A stretch of DNA of 64,000 nucleotides from an uncultured Desulfobulbus sp. (GTDB lineage Bacteria > Desulfobacterota > Desulfobulbia > Desulfobulbales > Desulfobulbaceae). A program made the position numbers and the translations under genes. Under the pieces are notes generated by a model, which did no database searches, was not told the origin of the DNA, and was given only the letters and a program-made list of their open reading frames with translations. Location of the stretch: NCBI RefSeq assembly GCF_963664075.1, contig NZ_OY760916.1, positions 3,369,001-3,433,000 of the forward strand. Direction: 5' to 3'. Positions 47,830 through 57,036 of the stretch are shown piece after piece; the first letter of the stretch is position 1, and each line of letters opens with the position of its first letter.

Positions 47830-49494
47830 TCAAATATATTTGACGACAAAATCGCTTTCTTGATTCAAGACAGCCCAAGCGGTCCCAGTTTTGGGATCAA
47901 TACCGTAGGTGCCAAGACCATAGGATTCTTTCCAGGGGCCATAGACAAACTGAGAGGTTCCCCCTGAATTGAGTTCAACCGCATTAACCCACTGCTTTTC
48001 CTCATTTCGTGAGGCAATAGCCACACGTCCTGTCACCAGATGTGATGGGCGAAATTTCCGTCGGTTATAACTCAGCGATAGCGCGTAGGTGTCTGTCACC
48101 GTGGGCTCATTGGAACTAGGCAACTTTCCTGAGAGTTCTTCATCATACAAACTCAGATTGTCCACCAGCCCCCACAGAGTCAATATAGGGCTGCCAGCCA
48201 TGGAAACAGAAGAACTCTCTGCCCAGCCGGTATTGACAGTTTTACATAATTTTCGGCCAAGTATATCGGTCTCTGAGTTCTTGTTGGTTCCGCGCAAAAT
48301 TTTTGCGGCATACCCCTCAAATGTCGAAGTCACACTGGTGTAGCTTTCATTGCGCTCAACCGCAAAATGTCCTCCGTTAAGGCTATAGCCAAAGCGTTCC
48401 CGCAGGTAGAAGGTTAATTCACTGGGCAAAGTCTCCAACCGCTGGCTTCCATAATCCTGCCCATGACTTGCCGAATAGAAATCCACGGTAACCCGCGGGC
48501 CATCAACAGTTACAATATAAAATCCAATAGTATACAACTCTTGGCAGACGGGAAATTCACGACCATCATCTCCCGTACGAGGCGTGTAAAATTTATAACT
48601 GTTTGAAGAGCAGATAATCTGATCGACATTATACTCCTGTGCAGCGTCAGTAACGATCGAGCGGTGATGAACATGGTCATGGCCGCCCATGTAATAGCCA
48701 ACTCCATTGACATCCATCATTTTGATAAATCGATCACGATGGGTTGGATTCGCTGTCAAATCACCACCACTGATGACATCTTTATGATTCTGGCCAATCA
48801 AATTTTTATGTGCGAAAACAAAAGTATGTTGATCTGAAGATGTGCTTTTCAGGGTTTCTTCTACCCAGTCGAGCTGATCAAGCAGATTGTTATCGTAACG
48901 TGCTTCACCGTTATAGTTGGATCCATCAGGGCGAACAAACTGATCAATAAAGACACAACGAACATTTTCCACATCAAAACTGTAAGACAGACCTTCTAAT
49001 GCCTTAAAGGGATAACTGAAGTTGGTCGCACCAGCGAGATTGTCGCCCTGGCCTAACATTTGGGGAAACAGATCGGGGACCTCAACCGCGGCTTGCGCCG
49101 AATCCTCGTGGTTGCCTCGTACAGGATAGAATCCGACCCCCGCATCGTAGAGAGCCTGGCAGGCATCAGCCCGATAGTGAAGAGTGCGCGCTCCGTCTTT
49201 TTCTTCATCATTGACCAAGTCACCGACCTGGATCACATATTTACAACCGTGCTGGATAAATTGTTTGTTTAAAGCGTCAATGATACGCAGGGCGCAGGTT
49301 GACTTTTCCTCATTTTCATCATCACTTCTTTTCCACTGTGTGTCAGCCATAACGCCGAAGCACCAGGCATCATCAGAAAGAGCATCTGCCATGGCAGGGT
49401 TCAGTCGCAACCAAGGCAGATCTAATCCCGACAAGGCAATACCAGCAGCACTGGCACCACCAATTTTCAGCAGCTCACGTCGATCCATGTTCAT
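47830..49494 (-). CDS. Tat-exported metallophosphoesterase
   Basis: The 554-residue protein starts with a twin-arginine signal (DRRELLKIGGASAAGIAL), so it is exported folded. The calcineurin-like phosphoesterase core shows the expected metal and catalytic segments: DTQW near residue 50, QVGDLVND, GNHED, and MGGHDHVHHR later. The C-terminal 200 residues form a beta-rich domain of unknown role. The ribosome site GGAGGGG precedes the ATG. It probably hydrolyses phosphoesters in the periplasm, or outside if it is passed to the T2SS; the substrate is unknown. Confidence 0.88.
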   Translation of the reverse strand: MNMDRRELLKIGGASAAGIALSGLDLPWLRLNPAMADALSDDAWCFGVMADTQWKRSDDENEEKSTCALRIIDALNKQFIQHGCKYVIQVGDLVNDEEKDGARTLHYRADACQALYDAGVGFYPVRGNHEDSAQAAVEVPDLFPQMLGQGDNLAGATNFSYPFKALEGLSYSFDVENVRCVFIDQFVRPDGSNYNGEARYDNNLLDQLDWVEETLKSTSSDQHTFVFAHKNLIGQNHKDVISGGDLTANPTHRDRFIKMMDVNGVGYYMGGHDHVHHRSIVTDAAQEYNVDQIICSSNSYKFYTPRTGDDGREFPVCQELYTIGFYIVTVDGPRVTVDFYSASHGQDYGSQRLETLPSELTFYLRERFGYSLNGGHFAVERNESYTSVTSTFEGYAAKILRGTNKNSETDILGRKLCKTVNTGWAESSSVSMAGSPILTLWGLVDNLSLYDEELSGKLPSSNEPTVTDTYALSLSYNRRKFRPSHLVTGRVAIASRNEEKQWVNAVELNSGGTSQFVYGPWKESYGLGTYGIDPKTGTAWAVLNQESDFVVKYI

Positions 49495-49804
49495 CTTTCC
49501 CCTCCCAATCAGGGTTGAAAAAATTCAGCGCTATCCCACAACTGTTGTGTAAGCCCAAGCTTCAAAGCCACCACAAGCACATAGCAACAGTCCCCTTGAA
49601 ACAAGGTACGAATCTACAGATCGTTTATTTCCTACGTGTTTATTATTTATTAGTTTTAAATCAGTAATTTATTTACATTGGTCATAATTTTAAATGTAAC
49701 GTGAGATGGGCTGAAAAAAACAAGAGACAAAAAAAACCGTTTGCCCCCAGACGCAGGAGCAAACGGTTGTAGACGGCAGATATGCCTGTTACTGGTGTTG
49801 AGGC
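49495..49804. other. AT-rich spacer between two minus-strand genes
   Basis: The spacer contains the terminator of the MoeA-like gene at 49735-49768 and an AT-rich run (49620-49700) that could hold the promoter of the phosphoesterase gene. I cannot name a convincing -35/-10 pair and see no small gene. Confidence 0.5.
49735..49768 (-). terminator. intrinsic terminator of the MoeA-like gene
   Basis: AACCGTTTGC (49735-49744) pairs with GCAAACGGTT (49759-49768) in a 10-bp stem. On the minus strand it is followed by a run of T, a classical Rho-independent terminator. Confidence 0.85.
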
Positions 49805-50848
49805 TTACCCTTTCCCAAAACTACAAACAGGGTACTGACATTTTGGACAGTTGCGACAGAGGCCACCATGACCAAGGGCTGCTAGTTCTTCTCGCCCGAT
49901 GGTCTCTCCAATCAGGATTCGAGGCAACAGCAGATCAAGCACGGTGATACTGTGAAACATACCGCAGGCGGGAACTCCCAACACGGGCACCTCACCGATT
50001 TTCCCTACAAGGAACATGGCCCCGGGCAAAACCGGTGTACCATACTCGGTCAGTTCTGCACCGGCTTCTTTAATCCCCATACGGGTGAGATCATCGGGAT
50101 CGACCGACATACCACCGGATGTAACGATAAGTTCGGCACCACCGGCAAGACATTTTTTAATTTCTTGGGCAATCAGGGAAACATCATCCGGCGCAAACCC
50201 GACCATGGCGACCTCAGAGCCAATCCCCTCCATTTTTTTACGAAGCACCGCTTCGAACTGATCCTGAATACGCCCGTAAAAAACTTCACTGCCGGTGATA
50301 ACCAACCCCGCTTTGACCTTAGGGAGCTCAACCACTTCAACGATTGGAAAGGTCTCCTCCGCAAGCTTAATAGCCGCATCTACAACTTGACGCTGTCCAA
50401 CCAGGGGAATCAGGCGAGAGGCAGCGATTTGCTCTCCCTTCTTTACAGGGGTGTTATCCTGCAAGGTGGCACACATAACCTCGCCGAGCAGGTTAAATTG
50501 GTAAAGCGCTTCTTTATTGACTTTCAGGAGGCCATCAACAGCCGCATACAAACTGACCTTGCCCTCGACGACTTCCTCTGAATACTGAACGCCACTGCCA
50601 GCAAGAGCTTTGGCCATGAGTTGAGCTGCCTCGTTTTCATGGATCTCTTCAGCGCCAAGTTTGAGCACATAGATATGCTCCTTGCCCAATCGACGCAAGT
50701 GATCAACATCCTCAGGACGAATTACGTGGCCTTTTTTAAAGGCCCGCCCCTTAAAGCTGTCTTTGACAATCTCTGTAATATCATGCGGGAGCACCATGCC
50801 CACCGCCTCGGTTACCGGAACACTTTTTCTCAGTGACACTTCAGCCAT
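49805..50848 (-). CDS. MoeA-like molybdopterin-binding protein with C-terminal cysteine cluster
   Basis: The 347-residue protein has the MoaB/MogA fold of molybdopterin-binding proteins (about residues 180-330): LVITGSEVFYGRI, LIVTSGGMSVDPDDLT and VLGVPACGMF. The N-terminal part starts like MoeA (VTEAVGMVLPHDITEI) and includes DSFKGRAFKKGHVI. The last 20 residues contain CRNCPKCQYPVC, a tight four-Cys cluster that could bind Fe-S or zinc; canonical MoeA lacks it. It probably works in molybdenum/tungsten cofactor handling. Start ATG 50848 was chosen; a longer frame to 50968 has no family support. No other mo genes are adjacent. Confidence 0.82.
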   Translation of the reverse strand: MAEVSLRKSVPVTEAVGMVLPHDITEIVKDSFKGRAFKKGHVIRPEDVDHLRRLGKEHIYVLKLGAEEIHENEAAQLMAKALAGSGVQYSEEVVEGKVSLYAAVDGLLKVNKEALYQFNLLGEVMCATLQDNTPVKKGEQIAASRLIPLVGQRQVVDAAIKLAEETFPIVEVVELPKVKAGLVITGSEVFYGRIQDQFEAVLRKKMEGIGSEVAMVGFAPDDVSLIAQEIKKCLAGGAELIVTSGGMSVDPDDLTRMGIKEAGAELTEYGTPVLPGAMFLVGKIGEVPVLGVPACGMFHSITVLDLLLPRILIGETIGREELAALGHGGLCRNCPKCQYPVCSFGKG

Positions 50849-51153
50849 TGTACCACACCCAGCTCGTTCATATTGTTCGATGGTCGCAGGGAGCGCAACA
50901 TTCCCCTCCTCTACGCCGGCAGTTTGATTCTCCGTTTTATCTTTATCAAAATAACGTTGGCCACACAATTGTTTTCCAAGGCCTCGGTGGATTTGCTTAC
51001 GCTCAATGCTTTACCCCAGCCAACTGGTGGGGTACTATAGGGGCCATGCCTGAGGTTTGTAAACAAACTCTCCAAAGACATACCTGCATTTCAGGCAATT
51101 CTGAGAAATAACCCCCAAAATGCATACTGCAAAACATCTATCAGGAAAAAATT
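50849..51153. other. spacer with a strong hairpin between divergent genes
   Basis: This 305-bp spacer lies between the MoeA-like gene (minus) and the small Trm112-like gene (plus). A 7-bp stem TACCCCA/TGGGGTA with a 9-base loop lies at 51012-51034, about 165 nt before the MoeA-like start, and GGAG/CTCC pairings lie closer to it. A molybdenum-cofactor leader is conceivable given the gene, but I could not match the motif. Confidence 0.3.
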
Positions 51154-51333
51154 ATGATTAAACAGGAACTTGTTGAGATTCTGGCCTGTCCCAAATGCAA
51201 AGGACCTGTGGAACAACAGCAGGACCCGCCCGGGCTTATCTGCCGCAGCTGTCAGTTATTGTATCCTGTACGTGACGACATCCCCATCATGCTCATCGAC
51301 GAGGCCCAAGAACTTGCAGACAAGGAGCAGTAA
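51154..51333 (+). CDS. small Trm112/UPF0434-family protein
   Basis: This 59-residue ORF has the family layout: hydrophobic helix ELVEILACPKCKGPV, then CRSCQLLYPVRDDIPIMLIDEA, with two CxxC pairs for one zinc. In bacteria such YcaR-like proteins are thought to support enzymes acting on sugar nucleotides or methyltransferases. AGGA lies upstream of the ATG and a strong terminator follows. It stands alone, convergent with the PEP synthase gene. Confidence 0.85.
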   Translation: MIKQELVEILACPKCKGPVEQQQDPPGLICRSCQLLYPVRDDIPIMLIDEAQELADKEQ

Positions 51334-51367
51334 TTCAGCGGCTCCCAGCAACCGTCCTAAAATAAAA

Positions 51368-51403
51368 ACAGCCTGACAGGAGAATTCCTGTCAGGCTGTT
51401 TTT
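51368..51403. terminator. bidirectional terminator between the Trm112-like gene and ppsA
   Basis: ACAGCCTGACAGG (51368-51380) and its perfect complement (51387-51399) form a 13-bp stem with a 6-base loop. A-run and T-run flank it, so it ends both convergent genes. Confidence 0.92.
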
Positions 51404-51439
51404 ATTTGTCCAACGTGTACCTCTTACCAAGTACAAAAA

Positions 51440-53890
51440 TCAGGGTTTGATACCCAACTCTTGCTCCTTGGCGGCAATAGCCAGGCGAGTTTTTACTACG
51501 GTATCAGAGACAAGACTGATGGAGTCAATCCCCTCTTCCACCAGGAAGGTGGCAAAGTCAGGGAAGTCAGAGGGGCCCTGACCACAGATACCAATCTTGC
51601 GACCACGACGTTTTGCGGTGCCGATGACCATGCGAATCATGGCCTTGACCGCCTCATTGCGCTCATCGTAGATATGAGAAACAAGATCCGAGTCACGATC
51701 CAGCCCAAGGGTCAACTGGGTGAGGTCGTTGGAGCCGATAGAGAACCCATCAAAGACATCACAGAAGGCATCGGCAGCAATAACGTTTGAGGGAATCTCG
51801 CACATGACATAGAGTTCCAGGCCATTTTCGCCCTGGACCAATCCGTTTTCTCGCATAACCTCAACAACCTTGCGCCCCTCTTCCGGTGTACGGCAAAAAG
51901 GAACCATCAGCTTAATGTTGGTCATGCCCATCTCGTTACGAGCCTTGATCAGGGCTTTACACTCCAGGTCAAAGGCCTGCCGATACCGCGGATCATAGTA
52001 ACGGGAAGCACCACGCCAGCCAATCATGGGATTGGACTCCTCCGGCTCATACAAAAAGCCACCAATCAGGTTGGCATACTCATTAGATTTGAAATCCGAG
52101 AGGCGAACGATAACATCTTTTGGGTAAAAGCCAGCGGCAATTCGGCTAACGCCCTCTGCCAACTTATCAATAAAGTACTGCTCTTTATCATCCGGATAAG
52201 CTGCGGTGCGGTGATCGATATCCTCAATCACCTCGCTGATTTCTTCATCACTTGCGGCCTGAGCCTTGAGAGAAGCGTAGTTGATCAGTGCCAACGGGTG
52301 GATGCCGATGTGGGAATTGATGATAAACTCCTCACGGGCAAGACCTACCCCCTCGTTGGGAAGCTGTCCTTCAACAAAGGCTTTTTCCGGCAAGCCCACG
52401 TTCATCATAATCTTGGTGCGAGTCTCGGGAATATTATCCAGGTCCAGCGACTCGATTTCAAAATCAAGCAGACCGTCATAAACAAAACCGGTCTCTCCTT
52501 CAGCACAAGAAACGGTTACGTTCATCCCATCTTTGAGCATCTGAGTACCATTTTCGGTACCGATGACACAGGGGATACCCAGCTCGCGGGAAATAATCGC
52601 CGCATGGCAAGTGCGCCCACCACGGTTGGTGACAATGGCACCGGCCGTTTTCATGATCGGCTCCCAATCAGGGTCGGTCATATCGGTCACCAGGACCTCG
52701 CCCGCCTTAAAATCGTGAATCTGGCTGACGTTATGCAACACACGGGTCACGCCCTGTCCGATTTTGGCACCAACCGCCTGACCGCTGGCCAGGACATCGC
52801 CCTTGCCTTTGAGGACATAGGTTTTCATGGTACGGGTGGTGACCTGGGAATGGACAGTCTCTGGACGAGCCTGGACGATGAACAGATTGCCGGTTCCCAC
52901 GGTTGTGCCGTCACCATCTTTAGCCCACTCAATATCCATGGGACGACCGTAATGATCTTCAATGATGCAGGCCCAGCGTGCCAGCTGCAAGATCTCATCG
53001 TCACTGAGGATATAAGAGTTTCGCTCCTCGACAGTGGTATCAATATTTTTTACCGGCTCTTCAGCGCCAGGGTCGGTATTGTACACCATCTTGATTTCTT
53101 TGGTGCCAACTCGCTTACCAACAATAGGCCGCTTCCCTTCTTTGAGAGTGGGTTTAAAAATGTAATACTCGTCGGGATTAACCGCTCCCTGCACAACATT
53201 TTCACCTAATCCCCAGGCGCCTGTCAAAAAAACCGCATCTTTAAAACCGGACTCGGTATCGATGGAAAACATGACGCCAGAACACGCAGAGTCAGAGCGC
53301 GCCATCTTTTGAACAACAATAGAGAGATAGACATCGAACTGACCAAACCCCTTATCATGGCGATAGGAGATAGCCCTATCTGTAAACAACGAGGCAAAGC
53401 AGCGTTTACAGGCATCGATCAGGGCATCCACTCCACATATATTGAGGTAGGTATCCTGCTGTCCGGCAAAAGAAGCATCCGGCAAATCTTCGGCTGTAGC
53501 TGAGGAGCGTACGGCTACATCGAACCCTTCACCGTACTGCTCTTCCATTTTATTATAGGCGCTGATAATCTCCTCACGCAGTTTTGTAGGAAACTCCGCC
53601 GTACGAATAATCTCACGAACTTTAGCCCCCCGCTCTTGCAGATTGCGTAAATCGTGGGTATCGAGCCCTTCCAGAGCAGTACGAATCGCATCTTCAACAC
53701 CCGCTTCTTTGAGCAGATAACGGTAAGCATAGGCAGTGATGGCATACCCATTGGGCACGGCAACCCCTTTGGAGGTCAGCTTCTGATGCATTTCACCCAG
53801 GGAAGCGTTTTTCCCGCCAACCATCGGCACATCCCCAATGCCGATTTCATCAAACCAAAGAATTAATGCAGTATCATGCCGGTTTTCCAT
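51440..53890 (-). CDS. ppsA: phosphoenolpyruvate synthase
   Basis: PEP synthase converts pyruvate and ATP to PEP, AMP and phosphate for gluconeogenesis. The 816-residue protein has the N-terminal nucleotide-binding domain (VGGKNASLGEMH, then VRSSATAEDLPDASFAGQQDTYLN), the swivelling His domain (GGRTCHAAIISRELGIPCV, catalytic His) and the TIM-barrel PEP domain with GSNDLTQLTLGLDRDS and the catalytic Cys in GICGQGPSD. The ATG 53890 with GGGAG upstream was preferred to a longer frame. In anaerobes it links fermentation or CO2 assimilation to sugar synthesis. Confidence 0.95.
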   Translation of the reverse strand: MENRHDTALILWFDEIGIGDVPMVGGKNASLGEMHQKLTSKGVAVPNGYAITAYAYRYLLKEAGVEDAIRTALEGLDTHDLRNLQERGAKVREIIRTAEFPTKLREEIISAYNKMEEQYGEGFDVAVRSSATAEDLPDASFAGQQDTYLNICGVDALIDACKRCFASLFTDRAISYRHDKGFGQFDVYLSIVVQKMARSDSACSGVMFSIDTESGFKDAVFLTGAWGLGENVVQGAVNPDEYYIFKPTLKEGKRPIVGKRVGTKEIKMVYNTDPGAEEPVKNIDTTVEERNSYILSDDEILQLARWACIIEDHYGRPMDIEWAKDGDGTTVGTGNLFIVQARPETVHSQVTTRTMKTYVLKGKGDVLASGQAVGAKIGQGVTRVLHNVSQIHDFKAGEVLVTDMTDPDWEPIMKTAGAIVTNRGGRTCHAAIISRELGIPCVIGTENGTQMLKDGMNVTVSCAEGETGFVYDGLLDFEIESLDLDNIPETRTKIMMNVGLPEKAFVEGQLPNEGVGLAREEFIINSHIGIHPLALINYASLKAQAASDEEISEVIEDIDHRTAAYPDDKEQYFIDKLAEGVSRIAAGFYPKDVIVRLSDFKSNEYANLIGGFLYEPEESNPMIGWRGASRYYDPRYRQAFDLECKALIKARNEMGMTNIKLMVPFCRTPEEGRKVVEVMRENGLVQGENGLELYVMCEIPSNVIAADAFCDVFDGFSIGSNDLTQLTLGLDRDSDLVSHIYDERNEAVKAMIRMVIGTAKRRGRKIGICGQGPSDFPDFATFLVEEGIDSISLVSDTVVKTRLAIAAKEQELGIKP

Positions 53891-53989
53891 CAATAACTCC
53901 CGTGTGAAATGAAACCGCCGGATAACTCCCCCTGCGCAACAATTCGTCTGTTGCCGGAATCCGACGTTTAATAGGTAAAAAAATACTGA

Positions 53990-54018
53990 AATATAAAAAA
54001 AATGCAGCCCCGGGTCAA
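53990..54018 (-). promoter_or_regulatory. sigma70-type promoter for ppsA
   Basis: On the minus strand TTGACC (54013-54018) and TATATT (53990-53995) are separated by exactly 17 bp. The leader to the ppsA ATG would be about 93 nt. The remainder of the 467-bp spacer up to the phosphohexomutase start at 54359 shows no further feature I can name. Confidence 0.62.
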
Positions 54019-54358
54019 CCCAAACCTCAGTCAATTTTTTCTGCAAAGATCAAGATATACATGGCCTCAAGCAAGGCCTTGCCAAGGGAAAGAACCAAGG
54101 CTATAGTTATGTAATATCTACTCTTTGTTACCTTGACGAAATGCCCGAGCCAGATAGCTTTCAGCGATATTGCTTAAAGCAATGTAAACAGGCGACACGC
54201 ATTTTTCTTTTGCACCTGTGCTCTTTTTCCTTCAGCAGAAGGGAATAAGACTGATACGAACAAAGGGCAACCCCCTATTTCACACCGTCTATCTCACCGG
54301 CGATGGAACCAAGCTGCAGCCCCATCGTCAGCCAACACCTTACCCTGATGGAGCGAAC

Positions 54359-56113
54359 ATGAGCATCGCACAAGAGATATTGGATATACGAAGCCGGTAT
54401 ATTGCTGACAACGACCACCCCTCAAGCCAGTATTTTCAAGCCATCAATGCTCTGGTTCAAGGGCGCGCCAACGCCACAGGCCCAGAAAAACAAAGCTGGC
54501 AGGAAGCAATAGACGATATCTACCGCCTCATCGATGATGAAATTCACACCAATACAAAACAGCCCCGGCAGCCAATTAAGTTCGGGACTTCTGGCTGGCG
54601 AGGCATGCTAGGAAAAGATCTCTATATCCATTCGGTGGCCGTGGTTACCGCAGCGATCCTCAGCCTCTATCGAGAAGCAGAAAAGAACGAAGACCTGCGC
54701 CAGGCACTGGGCATCACTAGCTTTGCAGAAATGCAACGACGAGGTTGCGTTGTCGGCTTTGACAACCGATTCGGAGGCCCTGCCTTGGCTCTTGCAGCGG
54801 TTAATGTCCTCAGCGCCAATGGAGTAAGCGTTTTTTACGCTGGCGAGGCCACAACGGGTGCGTTATCGGCATCTGTCCTCATTCGTAATGCTGCCTTTTC
54901 CATTAACCTGACCCCCAGCCACAATCCAATGGAATATGGAGGGTTCAAATATAATGCCGCAGATGCCGGACCGGCTGCCCCTATCCTCACCGATACGATC
55001 ACCCGCCTGTCGCGAGAATATATTCAGGCACCAAGTGTTCCCTTCATTCCTGATAATCTTAACCTGCAGACCCCTCTTGCAGATTTGCCTAACTTAGTCC
55101 TGGAGGATGCTTTGGCCAGCTGGCAACAGCTAGTCCGCGATGGCGAAGGGCTCCATGGTCTGCAGTACGATCAACTCCTCACGGACTTTGCCCAAAACAC
55201 AGATATGGTCGTTTGTGTCGACACCGTCCACGGCGCTTCCAGGCGCTACATTGCTCGCCTACTCAACAGTCCGCCAGCAGAGCGTCTACTCCTGCTGCGC
55301 GACGACATAGATCCAACCTTTGGAGGTATTGCCCCTGAGCCATCGTCTGCGAATATGCAGCCTACGATTCGCACCCTTGCGGCTTGTGACGAATTTTTAA
55401 AAATTGGAGCCATCATTGACCCGGATGGCGACCGAATTCGTTTTACTGATGGGGAAGTCGAGATCTCCATGAATCAGTTTGGGGCGATGGCCTATCATTT
55501 CCTCCATGAAATAAAAGGGAAACAGGGCATGGTCGCCAAGACTGTCGCCTCCAGCAATCTTGCCAATGCCCTGGCGCAACAGATGGGTGAAAAAACCTTT
55601 GAGCCCAAGGTCGGTTTCAAAGAATTCAAGCCCGTTATCAATAAGGCACTGGTGTATTTTGAAGAATCAGATGGTATTTCCATCATTGGCCATACCCCTG
55701 AAAAAGATGCCTTTATAGGACTTATACTGGCGATTGACATGGTCCAGACCCTGAAAAAGCCTCTGGGGGCCTATTTAGAGGAGATCGAAAATACGTATGG
55801 GCATTATTACCCCGACCGCGATAGTGTAACGGTTTCAGCCCAGGGTGAAACGCTCTTAAAAACGCTGAGCCAGCTGGAGCGCTATCCAGTCGGGGCAACT
55901 GTTCAGGTAGGGGATAATCGAAAGCAAATTGCCGAAGTTATCGATATCGATGGGCGAAAAATGATCTTAGAAGATGGCTCCTGGCTCATGATCCGACCTT
56001 CCGGAACTGAGCCCAAAGTACGCTTCTATGTAGAGGCTCGAACAGCCAAAGAAACTTCACTGCTTGTAAAAAGTGCCAAATCGATGCTTGCCGAAATAGG
56101 ACTCCTGGCATAA
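54359..56113 (+). CDS. phosphohexomutase (phosphoglucomutase/phosphomannomutase family)
   Basis: The 584-residue protein interconverts hexose 1- and 6-phosphates. It has the phosphoserine loop TPSHNP near residue 190 (catalytic Ser), the metal loop DPDGDRIRF near 355, a sugar-binding loop with FEESDGIS and the C-terminal phosphate site RPSGTEPKVRFY. The length is that of the larger bacterial phosphoglucomutases. The start at 54359 was chosen because GGAG lies at good spacing; a longer frame from 54218 lacks family support. Which sugar is used cannot be told. Confidence 0.92.
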   Translation: MSIAQEILDIRSRYIADNDHPSSQYFQAINALVQGRANATGPEKQSWQEAIDDIYRLIDDEIHTNTKQPRQPIKFGTSGWRGMLGKDLYIHSVAVVTAAILSLYREAEKNEDLRQALGITSFAEMQRRGCVVGFDNRFGGPALALAAVNVLSANGVSVFYAGEATTGALSASVLIRNAAFSINLTPSHNPMEYGGFKYNAADAGPAAPILTDTITRLSREYIQAPSVPFIPDNLNLQTPLADLPNLVLEDALASWQQLVRDGEGLHGLQYDQLLTDFAQNTDMVVCVDTVHGASRRYIARLLNSPPAERLLLLRDDIDPTFGGIAPEPSSANMQPTIRTLAACDEFLKIGAIIDPDGDRIRFTDGEVEISMNQFGAMAYHFLHEIKGKQGMVAKTVASSNLANALAQQMGEKTFEPKVGFKEFKPVINKALVYFEESDGISIIGHTPEKDAFIGLILAIDMVQTLKKPLGAYLEEIENTYGHYYPDRDSVTVSAQGETLLKTLSQLERYPVGATVQVGDNRKQIAEVIDIDGRKMILEDGSWLMIRPSGTEPKVRFYVEARTAKETSLLVKSAKSMLAEIGLLA

Positions 56114-56199
56114 TGTAGCAATCTGAATATATCCCGGCTTTCCTTATTTGTGAGGAACAGCATCTAACAGCTTATTTTTATTACTCTAGAGAACCGGTC

Positions 56200-57036
56200 A
56201 TGTGGGAATATACAGACGAAGTCCAGGAACACTTTACTAATCCGAAAAATGTCGGTGAAATTAAAAATGCCAGCGGCACCGGAAATGTCGGGTCAATCGC
56301 CTGCGGTGATGCCCTTCGCTTAACCATTAAGGTCGACGAAAATGACATCATCACCGATGCCAAATTCAAAACCTTTGGCTGCGCTTCAGCCATTGCCTCT
56401 TCATCGATGCTCACCGAAATGCTTAAAGGCATGAAACTCGAAGATGCAAAGAACCTGACCAACGATGATATTGCACAAGCGTTGGGTGGCCTGCCCAAAG
56501 AAAAAATGCACTGTTCGGTCATGGGCCGCGAAGCCCTTGAGGCTGCCATTGCAGACTACACCGGTATCATGCTGCCCATGGCACAAGGAGAGGTGGTCTG
56601 TGAGTGTTTTGGTGTGACTGATCTGGAAGTTATTCGCGCTATAAAAGAAAATTCTCTGGCCTCTGTCGAAGAAATAACCAACTTCACTAAAGCTGGTGGA
56701 GGCTGCGGTAAATGCGAGGGACGCCTTGCAGCCCTGCTGGTGGAGAGCACAGATGGCCAGAACGGTCCGGCCACTGCCAAGAAAAAGAAAAAACGTATGA
56801 CCGCCCTGGAAAAAATCAAAAAAATCGAGGAAGTCATTGAACGCGAGATCAAACCAACCCTGAAAAAAGATGACGGGGATATTCAACTCATTGATGTCGA
56901 TGGTGACTTTGTCACTGTTTCCCTGCGTGGTTCCTGTGCAGGTTGTTACTCGTCTCAGACCACCTTGAAAGAATATGTCGAGAAGAAACTGCGTGAGCAG
57001 GTGCTTGATACCCTGATCGTTGAGGAGGATAAGTAA
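56200..57036 (+). CDS. nifU: NifU-like Fe-S cluster scaffold
   Basis: The 278-residue protein has three modules. The N-terminal IscU-like domain (1-125) has the three scaffold cysteines in ACGD, FGCAS and HCSV. A BFD-like [2Fe-2S] domain (about 130-185) has VCECFG and GGCGKCEG. A C-terminal Nfu domain has GSCAGCYSSQTT. It gives Fe-S clusters made with sulfur from NifS. It overlaps nifS by one base. In anaerobes NifU/NifS often serve general Fe-S assembly; no nitrogenase genes are visible here. Confidence 0.95.
   Translation: MWEYTDEVQEHFTNPKNVGEIKNASGTGNVGSIACGDALRLTIKVDENDIITDAKFKTFGCASAIASSSMLTEMLKGMKLEDAKNLTNDDIAQALGGLPKEKMHCSVMGREALEAAIADYTGIMLPMAQGEVVCECFGVTDLEVIRAIKENSLASVEEITNFTKAGGGCGKCEGRLAALLVESTDGQNGPATAKKKKKRMTALEKIKKIEEVIEREIKPTLKKDDGDIQLIDVDGDFVTVSLRGSCAGCYSSQTTLKEYVEKKLREQVLDTLIVEEDK

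Noticed and set aside
50849..51060. Molybdenum-cofactor riboswitch upstream of the MoeA-like gene
   Set aside because: A hairpin and GGAG/CTCC pairings exist, but I could not match the consensus; left as a spacer note.
52211..53209. 332-codon plus-strand frame
   Set aside because: It is a shadow of ppsA on the other strand; ppsA has all its catalytic motifs in the real frame.
56401..56886. 161-codon minus-strand frame within nifU
   Set aside because: Antisense to nifU, whose three domains and cysteines are all present.
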